Origin: Priestia endophytica DSM 13796
GTDB lineage: Bacteria > Bacillota > Bacilli > Bacillales > Bacillaceae_H
NCBI RefSeq assembly: GCF_900115845.1
Contig: NZ_FOXX01000001.1
Span: 558,001-622,000 of the forward strand
DNA: 64,000 nt
Reading direction: 5' to 3'
Shown here in pieces: positions 17,327 through 28,002 of the stretch (position 1 is the stretch's first letter; each line of letters starts with the position of its first letter). The position numbers and the translations under genes were made by a program. The notes below the pieces were generated by a model. It did not search any database, had not been told where the DNA came from, and worked only from the letters and a program-made list of their open reading frames with translations.

Positions 17327-17518
17327 TTAAAAGTTAATTGTTCGATCTTCATCTGAAAACAAGTCATCGAGTGAACTTAAGCTCCCGTCTTCTTCAACTT
17401 GATGTGTATTAATTTTCCCTTTTGCAATTGTCATCTCAATGAAGCAGCCCCAGCAGTAATATTGATTGACTCCAATTTTCCCAACATCAATACTTTGACA
17501 ATTTGGACAGCGTAACAA
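17327..17518 (-). CDS. Small zinc-ribbon protein
   Basis: A 63-residue protein. The TTG start at 17518 follows AAAGAGGTG with 7-base spacing. It begins MLRCPNCQSIDVGKIGVNQYYCWGCF: two CxxC pairs (CPNC and CWGC), the pattern of a rubredoxin-like zinc ribbon. The acidic tail contains SLSSLDDLFSDEDRTINF. Similar proteins occur beside yrrI in other Bacillus species; the function is unknown. It may bind nucleic acid or another protein through the ribbon. Upstream ATG starts at 17608 or 17557 lack a ribosome binding site. Confidence 0.78.
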   Translation of the reverse strand: MLRCPNCQSIDVGKIGVNQYYCWGCFIEMTIAKGKINTHQVEEDGSLSSLDDLFSDEDRTINF

Positions 17519-17821
17519 TGTACAACACCTCTTTGTTCGTTTATAAGTGTTATCCATTGTTTCCACCATAAGGGAAAAACATACTACATAACAGAAGAAC
17601 CTGAACACCTAAGTTGTTTCTTCGATTACATTTAGGTTATGAAATTTGGGTGAAATCATGTACTGTAACCTTTTCCATTCATACTGATTCCCTCGTTATG
17701 TTTTAGCCATGCAAGGGTATTCTAAAAAATAATAAGTGTATTTGTTTCATTTTTTTAAGCTTTTCTACTGTTTATTTAGAGGATTACAGGGTATTCATAC
17801 ATTGAAAGGAGGCCAGTTAGT

Positions 17822-18550
17822 ATGTGGAATGCAGCAATGTGGGGCGGAATTTCAGGTTCTGCCGTATTAATCGGTGCACTAGCAGCTATGTTTATCCCTA
17901 TTCGGAAAAAGATAATTGGTTATATTATGGCCTTTGGGACAGGTGTTTTAATTGGAGCCGCAGCATATGAACTTCTTGGTGATTCTCTCAATAGTGGTGG
18001 AGTAATTCCTACAAGCATTGGATTTGTAGCAGGAGCCTTTATTTTTACTTTTTTTAATTATATTGTTTCCAAAAAAGGAGCTGCAGAACGGAAACGATCA
18101 GAACAAAAGGTAGCGGCAAGCGGCGGTATTGCTATCTTTATCGGAACCATTATGGATGCAATACCAGAATCCATTATGATTGGAGCAAGTCTTTTAGAGG
18201 GACAATCTGTAAGTTTTCTGCTTGTTATTGCCATCTTTATTAGCAATATTCCTGAAGGGCTTTCAAGCACAGCTGGCATGAAAGATAACGGATATTCCAA
18301 GCAGAAAATCTTAATTTTATGGATTGCCGTTCTTGCTATTTCCACCTTTGCGTCATGGTCAGGATATTTCTTTCTTGATGGTGCTTCTGAAGCTGTTATG
18401 GCTAGTATTGCTGCATTTGCAGGAGGCGGAATTATTGCAATGGTCGCTTCAACAATGATGCCTGAAGCATATGACGATAGCGGTTCAACAACAGGACTTA
18501 TTACTTCTCTTGGGCTACTCGTGTCCCTTTTATTAAATAATTTTTCATAA
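17822..18550 (+). CDS. ZIP-like membrane transporter with non-canonical metal motifs
   Basis: A 242-residue protein with about seven or eight membrane helices, related to ZIP family metal permeases. Two helices carry the ZIP-type P-E motifs, MDAIPESIMIGAS (near residues 118-130) and ISNIPEGLSSTAG (near 140-152). In typical ZIP proteins these begin HN-x-P-E-G and HE-x-P-E-G; here the metal-binding histidines are replaced by Asp and Ser. Metal binding may therefore differ or be lost. It is monocistronic, with an AAAGGAGG site before the ATG and a terminator after. The substrate is not known. Confidence 0.75.
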   Translation: MWNAAMWGGISGSAVLIGALAAMFIPIRKKIIGYIMAFGTGVLIGAAAYELLGDSLNSGGVIPTSIGFVAGAFIFTFFNYIVSKKGAAERKRSEQKVAASGGIAIFIGTIMDAIPESIMIGASLLEGQSVSFLLVIAIFISNIPEGLSSTAGMKDNGYSKQKILILWIAVLAISTFASWSGYFFLDGASEAVMASIAAFAGGGIIAMVASTMMPEAYDDSGSTTGLITSLGLLVSLLLNNFS

Positions 18551-18592
18551 AAAAGTCCACAAAGAAGTTTCTCCTTCCTTGTGGACTTTTTT
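18549..18592. terminator. Bidirectional terminator, ZIP-like gene / recD2
   Basis: A 14-bp stem (18549-18562 with 18579-18592), with AAAAAA and TTTTTT flanks, lies at convergent gene ends. It includes stop-codon bases of both genes. Confidence 0.9.
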
Positions 18593-20955
18593 CAATCTGC
18601 TTCCATAAAATCATAAGGGGTAACGTTTTCCATCCCAATCATTGCATCTTTCATGAAAGGAGCTTCATTCTCATTCCATTCTTGCTCGTCTGCTTTTAAG
18701 AACGAAGCTAAAGTTGTCTGTCTTTTACCATCATCAGCTCGACTTATTCCAATTTTCAATGCTTCTTCTTCCCCACATAGAATAAGAAACTGTTTACTTC
18801 TTGTGATAGCTGTATAAATTAGATTGCGTTTTAACATTCTATAATAGCTTCTTACAACAGGCAGTACAACGATTGGAAATTCGCTTCCTTGTGATTTATG
18901 AATAGAGCAGCAATAGGCATGAGTAATTTGGTTAAAATCCGCTTTTGTATATGATACTTCATTTCCATCAAAAGAAATAACAAGCATATCTTGTTTTTCT
19001 GTATTTTCTTTTGCGTAAAAAACAGATACAATTTCTCCAATATCTCCATTAAATACATTGCTTTCTGGCTGATTAACAAGCTGCAATACTTTATCTCCAA
19101 CGCGATATGAAACACTTCCATATTGAATTTCCCGTCTTTTATGGGACGAAGGATTAAAAAGCTCTTGAAGGGCCACATTGAGATGATCAATTCCTGCATT
19201 TCCTTTATACATAGGAGCTAACACTTGAATATCTCGAGCTGTAAATCCCTTCTTAATCGCATTCTGACATACTTGTTTAACAACTTCGGTAATTTGTCCT
19301 TGATGACAGGTTAGAAAGGACCGATCTCCTTGTGGCTTACGAATATCATCAGGCATTTTTCCATCTTTAATCATATGAGCAAGCTCAATAATTGAAGATC
19401 CTTCCTCTTGTCTGTAAATATCGACAAGACGAACAACGGGTACAATATCTGACGTTAGCAAGTCTGTCAATACTTGCCCAGGACCAACTGATGGAAGTTG
19501 GTCTTCATCTCCAACAAGAACTACTTGCATATCTTCTGGAAGAGCACGGAAAAGCTGGTGAGCGAGCCACGTATCTACCATTGAGACCTCATCAACAATG
19601 AGAAGACGACCTTTAATTGGATCTTCTTCATCATGATCAAATCCTTCTTGTCCATTCCATTTTAAGAGTCGATGAATCGTAACAGCAGGTAAACCTGTTG
19701 CTTCGCTCATCCGCTTTGCGGCTCTACCTGTTGGGGCTACAAGAAGAACGGGAAAAGGTTCGTCTTTTTTATAACTAGTTGGATCAAGAGAGCATCCATG
19801 AAGTTCAGCATACAGTTCAACAATCCCTTTAATAACCGTTGTTTTTCCTGTTCCAGGGCCTCCTGTGAGAACCATCATTGGTGACATCAGCGCTTTTTGA
19901 ATTGCTTCACGCTGAGACGGCGCGTATTGGATGTCTAAGCGTTCTTCAAGTTCACCAAGCGCTAGTAGAAACTCCGACTCTGGGAATTGATCTTCGTACT
20001 GAGTTTGAGCTAAAAGATCCTCAATAACGTTTACTATTCCTTTTTCCGCATAGTAGAGGGATGGAATGTAGATTCTTTCTTCTTTTACAAAAAGCTTCTT
20101 TTCTTTTGTTAATGCTGCGAGACCTTGTTCTAAATCCTCTTCCTTGATTTCCTCATCTGAACGAAGAAGTTCAACAGTCCAATCAAAAAGCTGTGTTTGA
20201 GATAAATACGTATGCCCATCTTGTACACATTGTTTTTCAACTACAAAAGCAAGACCTGCTCGAATCCGGTCTGGATGAGCTCCTTTAATGCCAAGTTTTC
20301 CTCCAAGCTCATCTGCCCGTTTAAAGCCAATCCCGTCAATATCCTCCACAAGCTGATACGGATTTTCATTGATGATTTGTAGTGCTTCATGCTTATACGT
20401 TTGGAAAATTTTCATGGAAAGCTGAGGGCCAAATCCATATTGAGAAAGCTTGATCATAACATCTTCTAAACCGCGGTTTTCGACAAGCGCTTCATAGAGA
20501 GCATCGGCTTTTTCACTTGAAAGATTTGCTACATCTCGTAGATTCTCACGATCTTGAAGAATCCGTAAAATAGCTTGGTCTCCTAGTGTATCCACAATTT
20601 TTTCAGCTGTTTTCTTTCCGATTCCTTTAAATAGGTCACTTGAAAGATAAGAGATAACGCCTTCTCTTGAATGTGGAAGCTCTTTTTGAAACATATCTGC
20701 TTGAAACTGCCATCCAAAACGTGGGTGTTCTTTTAACTGTCCATAAAATGTATATCGTTCTCCCTCGTGTAAAGGAGGAAGATAACCTGTGACAGTAAGG
20801 TTGTCATCACTAATATGAACATTCGTTTCCCCAACCGAAATTTTAGCTACCGTATATAAGTTATCCTCATTATGAAAGATGGTTGCTGAAATCTTTCCTT
20901 TCACAAATGGACGGTCATCACTCTTATCTACAACATTTTTTAACTCTTCCTGCAT
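18592..20955 (-). CDS. recD2: ATP-dependent RecD2-type DNA helicase
   Basis: A 787-residue 5'-3' superfamily 1B helicase (yrrC). The N-terminal OB-like and helix-hairpin-helix regions (about 1-220, with LFKGIGKKTAEKIV) identify RecD2 as distinct from RecBCD RecD. Walker A TGGPGTGKTTV is near residue 363, Walker B LLIVDEVSMVD follows, and ITHAYCCSIHKSQGSEF and LIYTAITRSKQ are motifs V/VI. It contributes to mismatch repair and replication fork maintenance in B. subtilis. The ATG at 20955 has AGAGGGG upstream; a GTG three codons earlier is too close to that site. Confidence 0.94.
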   Translation of the reverse strand: MQEELKNVVDKSDDRPFVKGKISATIFHNEDNLYTVAKISVGETNVHISDDNLTVTGYLPPLHEGERYTFYGQLKEHPRFGWQFQADMFQKELPHSREGVISYLSSDLFKGIGKKTAEKIVDTLGDQAILRILQDRENLRDVANLSSEKADALYEALVENRGLEDVMIKLSQYGFGPQLSMKIFQTYKHEALQIINENPYQLVEDIDGIGFKRADELGGKLGIKGAHPDRIRAGLAFVVEKQCVQDGHTYLSQTQLFDWTVELLRSDEEIKEEDLEQGLAALTKEKKLFVKEERIYIPSLYYAEKGIVNVIEDLLAQTQYEDQFPESEFLLALGELEERLDIQYAPSQREAIQKALMSPMMVLTGGPGTGKTTVIKGIVELYAELHGCSLDPTSYKKDEPFPVLLVAPTGRAAKRMSEATGLPAVTIHRLLKWNGQEGFDHDEEDPIKGRLLIVDEVSMVDTWLAHQLFRALPEDMQVVLVGDEDQLPSVGPGQVLTDLLTSDIVPVVRLVDIYRQEEGSSIIELAHMIKDGKMPDDIRKPQGDRSFLTCHQGQITEVVKQVCQNAIKKGFTARDIQVLAPMYKGNAGIDHLNVALQELFNPSSHKRREIQYGSVSYRVGDKVLQLVNQPESNVFNGDIGEIVSVFYAKENTEKQDMLVISFDGNEVSYTKADFNQITHAYCCSIHKSQGSEFPIVVLPVVRSYYRMLKRNLIYTAITRSKQFLILCGEEEALKIGISRADDGKRQTTLASFLKADEQEWNENEAPFMKDAMIGMENVTPYDFMEAD

Positions 20956-20969
20956 GGCACACACCCCCT

Positions 20970-21626
20970 CTATTCGGACTGTGTTAAAATTCGTTTTGCA
21001 TTGCCTGCAAGCAGGTGACCTTCATCAATCTTAAGCGCCTGATCTAGCATTTCTAATGCCTTTTCTCCGTCTTCTTTATAGGCATAACCAACGCCTAAGT
21101 TATAGTAAGCATCAGCATGGTTTTTGTCTTTTTCAATAACGCTTAAAAACTGTCGGATTGCCTCATCTACCATTTCAAGACGCGCTAAGCACAAACCATA
21201 TTGAAATGTTGCTTCTATATCTTCTTCGTTTAATTCAACAGCTCTCTGTAAATACGGAAGCGCCAGTTTTACTTGATCTTCATTCATAAATGTTAAGCCA
21301 AGCATAAAGTGAACATCACTTGAATCTACCCCTTTTTGAAGCGCTTTTTGAAACTCAACGCGTGCTTTTTGGAACTGTTCGCCTTCGAAATAAATTGTTC
21401 CTGCCCCATAGTGCGCTGTTCCTGCTGTTTCATCAAGCTCAAGTGCTTTATCAAAAAAACGCAAAGCTCGCTCATTTTCTCCAACAGCTCCAAGCAAATT
21501 ACCAAAATTAATATAAGAAACCGCGTTTCCTGGTTCTTTTTCAATTGCTTCTGTAAAAGCTTTAGCTGCTTCCTCTAGCTTGCCTTCTTGCATATATTGA
21601 ATTCCTTTTGCATTTAAATCGCTCAC
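20970..21626 (-). CDS. yrrB: Tetratricopeptide repeat protein YrrB
   Basis: A 218-residue soluble protein made of about six tetratricopeptide repeats. Each has the usual A-x-x-x-F/Y-x-x-A-L spacing, for example KLEEAAKAFTEAIEKEPGN, ERALRFFDKALELDETAG and EKALEMLDQALKIDEGH. It is a protein-binding scaffold in the cytoplasm. B. subtilis YrrB, in the same place between recD2 and mnmA, has a crystal structure but no settled partner. The GTG start follows TTGGAGTG. The 14-base gap to recD2 suggests co-transcription. Confidence 0.9.
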   Translation of the reverse strand: MSDLNAKGIQYMQEGKLEEAAKAFTEAIEKEPGNAVSYINFGNLLGAVGENERALRFFDKALELDETAGTAHYGAGTIYFEGEQFQKARVEFQKALQKGVDSSDVHFMLGLTFMNEDQVKLALPYLQRAVELNEEDIEATFQYGLCLARLEMVDEAIRQFLSVIEKDKNHADAYYNLGVGYAYKEDGEKALEMLDQALKIDEGHLLAGNAKRILTQSE

Positions 21627-21697
21627 TATTTTTCACTCCAAATAAAATTTATGTAAATACCTATAGTTTCTAAATCCATATGTCTATCATACACAAT

Positions 21698-21724
21698 AGC
21701 CCTAGCCTTTAAAAGGCTAGGGCT
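21698..21724 (-). terminator. Hairpin downstream of mnmA
   Basis: A perfect inverted repeat with 13-base arms (21698-21710 and 21712-21724) lies between mnmA and yrrB. There is no strong T-run on the minus strand, so it may terminate weakly or act as an RNA-stabilising hairpin. Confidence 0.55.
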
Positions 21725-21729
21725 TGTTG

Positions 21730-24001
<2,272 letters not shown>

Positions 24002-24029
24002 TCCGGTTCACTCCTTTAAAAACAGTTTC

Positions 24030-24449
24030 CTAAATATAAAACATATAGGCGTCATTATCGCCATCTTCGCTGTGATTCGCTAAATCTTCAAGCGTTGTGT
24101 TTTCAAGCACTTCTTTCACAGCATCACGAATTCGCAGCCATAACTCCCGCTTTGCTGGCTCTTCCTGTTCAATCCCTTCTACAGGACTAATTGGACCTTC
24201 AAGAACGGAAATAATATCTCCAGCTGTAATATCTCCTGGCTCCTTGGCAAGTAAATAGCCACCGTACGCTCCGCGAATACTTTTCACAAGTCGAGCATTG
24301 CGAAGAGGGGAAATAAGCTGCTCTAGATAGTGCTCTGATAAGTCATGTGCTTTGGCAATACTTTTTAACGAGATTGGACCTTCACCATGATTTTTTGCTA
24401 ATTCAATCATAATTGTTAAGCCGTAACGTCCTTTTGTTGAAATTTTCAA
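24030..24449 (-). CDS. cymR: Rrf2 family cysteine metabolism repressor CymR
   Basis: A 139-residue winged helix-turn-helix regulator, starting MKISTKGRYGLTIMIELA as in B. subtilis CymR. The recognition helix region is HDLSEHYLEQLISPLRNARLVKSIRGAYGGY, followed by DIISVLEGPISPVE. CymR with O-acetylserine thiol-lyase represses sulfur uptake and cysteine genes. No iron-sulfur cysteine triad is present, consistent with CymR and not IscR. The TTG start at 24449 follows AAGGGGTG; a longer frame to 24485 lacks support. It heads the cymR-iscS-mnmA unit. Confidence 0.95.
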   Translation of the reverse strand: MKISTKGRYGLTIMIELAKNHGEGPISLKSIAKAHDLSEHYLEQLISPLRNARLVKSIRGAYGGYLLAKEPGDITAGDIISVLEGPISPVEGIEQEEPAKRELWLRIRDAVKEVLENTTLEDLANHSEDGDNDAYMFYI

Positions 24450-24714
24450 ATTCAGCACCCCTTCATAATTCACTAATGTATACACACATGTTCTTTTTTA
24501 TCTATAAACGATTCACATCTTTAACTAGAAAACAATATAAACAAACTAATATGATTAAGCTAATGTAATATGTTAATGTAAATAATATATTTTATACTAT
24601 TTCATTATAGCCTTCAACCTTTGACATTATAGCATATTATGAAGATATCGTGCATGTTTTAGACCCTTATATGAGAAGGGATCAAATTACATTTTAAATA
24701 GGAGAGATTGTTTA

Positions 24715-25992
24715 ATGAATCACAACCCATTAGCTTACAGAATGCGCCCTTCTTCCATTGATGAAGTAATTGGACAAGAACAGCTTGTTGGAGAAGGAAA
24801 AATCATTCGCCGTATGGTTGAAGCAAATCAGCTTCGCTCCATGATTCTTTATGGTCCCCCAGGAACAGGGAAAACAACGATTGCTACAGCAATAGCTCGA
24901 AGTACTAAAAAGCCATTCCGACAGCTTAATGCCGTTGTACACGCCAAAAAAGACCTAGCTATTGTAGCAGAAGAAGCTAAAATGTCTGGAAGTGTCATCT
25001 TACTTCTTGATGAAGTCCATAGACTTGATAAAGGAAAGCAAGATTACTTACTTCCTTTTTTAGAGAACGGACAGATTATTTTAATTGGAGCAACAACAAG
25101 CAATCCATATCATGCTATAAATCCAGCAATAAGAAGCCGCTGTCAAATCTTTGAGGTTACACCGCTTTCTTCACAAGAAATTAAACTTGCCGTAACACGA
25201 GCAATTGAAGATAAAGAAAAAGGCCTTGGTAAAGAGAAAATTATGATTACTGACGAAGCATTAGAACACTTTGCAACAGCTTCAAATGGGGACGTTAGAG
25301 CAACCCTTTCAGCACTTGAACTCGCTGCCCTCTCGACGAAACAAAACGAACAAGGAGAAATTGAAATTACCCTTGATGTTGCAGAAGAGTGCCTTCAAAA
25401 AAAAGCGCTCGTTCATGATAAAGATGGTGACGCTCACTATGATGTTTTGTCTGCTTTTCAAAAATCCATTCGAGGCAGTGATGTAAACGCAGCTCTTCAC
25501 TATCTTGCTCGTCTTATTGTGGCAGGTGATTTGGAAAGCCTAAACAGAAGATTGCTCGTTATTGCCTATGAAGATGTTGGACTTGCCAATCCACAGGCAG
25601 GAGCACGTACCCTTTCCGCCATTGAAGCATCTGAGCGGCTCGGTTTTCCAGAAGCACGCATTCCTCTTGCAAATGCTGTTGTTGACTTGTGTCTTTCTCC
25701 AAAATCAAACTCTGCTTACAAAGCACTTGATAAAGCGATTGAGGATGTAAAAAACGGAAAAAGCGGGGAAATCCCTCTACATCTAAAAGATGCGCATTAT
25801 AAAGGAGCTGGAAACCTCGGCCGTGGCGTTGAATACAAGTATCCTCATGATGCTCAATCAGGTTGGGTAAATCAGCAATACTTGCCTGATTCACTTATTA
25901 GAGCACAGTATTATAAACCCAAGCATACCGGAAAATATGAACAAGCTTTGAGTCAAGTGTATGCTAATATTAATAATAAAATGAAGAAGTAA
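24715..25992 (+). CDS. rarA: Replication-associated recombination protein RarA (MgsA)
   Basis: A 425-residue AAA+ ATPase related to clamp-loader subunits (yrvN). Walker A GPPGTGKTT is at about residues 46-54, Walker B LLLDEVHRLDK at about 99, sensor 1 GATTSNP follows, and AIRSRC carries the arginine finger. It acts at stalled replication forks and interacts with single-strand binding protein. The start follows AGGAGAG. It is divergent from cymR; TTGACA at 24621-24626 may belong to its promoter, but the -10 is poor. The dehydrogenase gene follows directly. Confidence 0.94.
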   Translation: MNHNPLAYRMRPSSIDEVIGQEQLVGEGKIIRRMVEANQLRSMILYGPPGTGKTTIATAIARSTKKPFRQLNAVVHAKKDLAIVAEEAKMSGSVILLLDEVHRLDKGKQDYLLPFLENGQIILIGATTSNPYHAINPAIRSRCQIFEVTPLSSQEIKLAVTRAIEDKEKGLGKEKIMITDEALEHFATASNGDVRATLSALELAALSTKQNEQGEIEITLDVAEECLQKKALVHDKDGDAHYDVLSAFQKSIRGSDVNAALHYLARLIVAGDLESLNRRLLVIAYEDVGLANPQAGARTLSAIEASERLGFPEARIPLANAVVDLCLSPKSNSAYKALDKAIEDVKNGKSGEIPLHLKDAHYKGAGNLGRGVEYKYPHDAQSGWVNQQYLPDSLIRAQYYKPKHTGKYEQALSQVYANINNKMKK

Positions 25993-26005
25993 GAAGGAGA
26001 TGGAT

Positions 26006-26860
26006 ATGAAAAGAAAGATAGCCGTTGTAACAGGTGCAAATTCTGGCATGGGACTTTCAACAACAATTGGTTTAGCAAAAGAAAACATACATGTTGTGAT
26101 GGCTTGTCGCAATCAACAGCGCGGAGAAGAAGCGCTTCGACTAGCAAAGGAAAAAAGCGGCGCTTCTCATATCGAACTTTTACTTTGTGATTTGGAAGAC
26201 TTTGATAGTATATCCCACTTTGTCGAACAGTTTACAAACAAATGGGATGTACTAGATGTTCTTGTAAACAATGCTGGAGTTGTTTCTCTGAAAAGGAAAG
26301 TAACAAAAGAAGGATATGAAGCACAGCTTGGTGTTAATCATCTTGGACATTTTCTGTTGACCTTTCTTCTTTTGGATTCTTTAAAAGCTGCTCAAAAAGC
26401 AAGGATTGTTAACGTCTCCTCTGGTGCTCATAAATGGGGAAGAATTCACTTTGAAGATATGAATTTAGAAACTAACTACAGTGTTATGAAAGGATACGGG
26501 CAGTCTAAACTCGCCAATATCTTATTTACAAAAGAGCTAGCTAAACGTCTTTCACACACTGATATTACAGTAAATGCTCTCCACCCAGGAGCAGTGAGCA
26601 CAAATTTAGGAATTAACCGCTCTACTGGATTTGGAAAAAGTGTTTATAAAGTATTAAATCCTTTCTTTCAATCTCCTGATAAAGGAGCAGAAACAGCTCT
26701 CTATCTTGCCAAGAGTACTGAAGTTGATGACGTAACAGGTGGCTACTTTTATAAACAGAAACCTGCCCGTGTTTCAAAAAGAGCTAAAGATCCTTATCTA
26801 GCACAGCTTCTTTGGGAGTGGAGTGAAGAAGAACTCTCTAAAAAAGGATATAAAAAATAA
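26006..26860 (+). CDS. Short-chain dehydrogenase/reductase family oxidoreductase
   Basis: A 284-residue NAD(P)-dependent oxidoreductase. The cofactor motif TGANSGMG is near residue 11, NNAG near 87, and the catalytic set is Ser in NVSSGAHKW and Tyr-Lys in YGQSKLAN. The region MKGYGQSKLANILFTKELAKRL and ALHPGAVSTNLG resemble retinol-dehydrogenase/WWOX-like members, so a lipid or retinoid-like substrate is possible, but this cannot be read from sequence. ATG at 26006 is preferred over 26000, which overlaps the AAGGAG site. It lies 13 bases after rarA and probably shares its transcript. Confidence 0.85.
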   Translation: MKRKIAVVTGANSGMGLSTTIGLAKENIHVVMACRNQQRGEEALRLAKEKSGASHIELLLCDLEDFDSISHFVEQFTNKWDVLDVLVNNAGVVSLKRKVTKEGYEAQLGVNHLGHFLLTFLLLDSLKAAQKARIVNVSSGAHKWGRIHFEDMNLETNYSVMKGYGQSKLANILFTKELAKRLSHTDITVNALHPGAVSTNLGINRSTGFGKSVYKVLNPFFQSPDKGAETALYLAKSTEVDDVTGGYFYKQKPARVSKRAKDPYLAQLLWEWSEEELSKKGYKK

Positions 26861-26883
26861 GCCAGGGGGTCCCCTGGCTTATT
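26856..26883. terminator. Bidirectional terminator, dehydrogenase / tcdA
   Basis: A GC-rich 13-bp stem (26856-26868 with 26871-26883) lies at the convergent gene ends and contains both stop codons. Confidence 0.85.
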
Positions 26884-27643
26884 CGTCACCAACGCGCTTA
26901 ATTTTAATATCTTTCAAAAGATCATTAATGACATGTCCTCCCATAATGAGCCCTGCTACAGATGGAACAAAAGCGTTTGAAGAAGGTGGCATTTGAGCCT
27001 TACGAATCTTCGCGTCTTCTTTTCCTACATATTTTTTCACTTCATCACGGATGACAATCGGTCTTTCGTCTGAAAAGACAACTTTAATTCCTTTATGAAT
27101 TCGTTCTTTTCGTAAACGTGTGCGAATGACTTTTGCCATAGGATCTGTATGTGTTTTTGAAATGTCTGCAATACGGAATCTTGTTGGATCTGTTTTATTT
27201 GCAGCTCCCATACTTGAAATGATGGGAATGTCTCGTTTTAAGCACTCTTTCATAAGATGAATCTTATATGAAATCGTATCAGAGGCATCAATAATATAAT
27301 CCAAATTATGAGCAAAAAATTCTTCATACGTTTCCTCTGTATAAAACATTTTCAAACTCACAACTTCGCATTCTTTATTAATGTCGTGAATACGCGCCGC
27401 CATTAAGTCTACCTTTGGTTGCCCTACTGTTGACAAGAGCGCATGAATTTGGCGGTTAACGTTTGTAATGTCAACATCGTCCTTATCCACAAGCACGATT
27501 TTTCCAACGCCTGTACGTGCTAGTGCCTCAGCCGCAAATGACCCAACACCACCAACACCAAGCACAGCAACAGTGCTGTTTTTTAATGTTTCTAGTCCTT
27601 CTTTTCCAATTGCTAATTCATTACGAGAAAACTGGTGTAACAT
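26879..27643 (-). CDS. tcdA: tRNA threonylcarbamoyladenosine dehydratase TcdA
   Basis: A 254-residue E1-like (ThiF/MoeB superfamily) enzyme (yrvM) that cyclises the threonylcarbamoyl group on adenosine 37 of tRNAs using ATP. The nucleotide-binding GVGGVGSFAAEAL is near residue 30. VDKDDVDITNVNRQ, ISSMGAANKTDPT and the C-terminal MPPSSNAFVPSVAGL are typical. The start at 27643 (MLHQFSRNEL) follows GGAGTGTGAAA; a GTG nine bases earlier sits on the ribosome binding site. Confidence 0.94.
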   Translation of the reverse strand: MLHQFSRNELAIGKEGLETLKNSTVAVLGVGGVGSFAAEALARTGVGKIVLVDKDDVDITNVNRQIHALLSTVGQPKVDLMAARIHDINKECEVVSLKMFYTEETYEEFFAHNLDYIIDASDTISYKIHLMKECLKRDIPIISSMGAANKTDPTRFRIADISKTHTDPMAKVIRTRLRKERIHKGIKVVFSDERPIVIRDEVKKYVGKEDAKIRKAQMPPSSNAFVPSVAGLIMGGHVINDLLKDIKIKRVGDE

Positions 27644-27717
27644 GTATTTCACACTCCGTTATTTATATTAGTCAAGTTAGCAGTGTTATTATAACATCTT
27701 GCCCAATTCATGAGAAA

Positions 27718-27950
27718 ACCCTATGCAAATAAATTGCATAGGGTTGAATAAGTTAAGTTACATGTCCCAATCGTGCCGTCCTTAAGTTCCTAAGTTTTGA
27801 ACCCGCTCTCGGCAGGTGGGTGCTCTAATCTAACATTTGTACGTCCTTATGAAAGGCATGTACGCCAGTTAAAAACTTCAAGCTCCCTAATATATAGCTG
27901 TTCGGTCAAAACAACAGGCAATGAGACGAACACATCAGGACTGTTAATGT
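27718..27950 (-). ncRNA. bsrA: 6S RNA (6S-1/BsrA type) with its terminator
   Basis: The 350-base gap between tcdA and aspS holds no gene but has the features of 6S RNA on the minus strand. The 5' end begins near GTCCTGATGTGTT, as in B. subtilis 6S-1. That end can pair with GGGACATGT near 27760-27768, closing a rod of about 190 nt. A promoter lies upstream (27957-27985) and a hairpin (27718-27730 with 27733-27745) downstream. In B. subtilis bsrA lies in the same place. 6S RNA binds the sigma-A RNA polymerase holoenzyme and modulates transcription in stationary phase. Exact ends are estimated. Confidence 0.88.
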
Positions 27951-27956
27951 ATTAGT

Positions 27957-27985
27957 ATATTATCACATAGAATGACCCTTTGCAA
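27957..27985 (-). promoter_or_regulatory. 6S RNA promoter
   Basis: TTGCAA (27980-27985) and TAATAT (27957-27962) on the minus strand are 17 bases apart, just upstream of the inferred 6S RNA start. Confidence 0.6.
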
Positions 27986-28002
27986 GAGTTGACGCTCACA
28001 AA

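Noticed and set aside
24022-24485. Longer cymR start at 24485
   Set aside because: The family begins MKISTKGRYGL, and the AAGGGGTG site points to the TTG at 24449.
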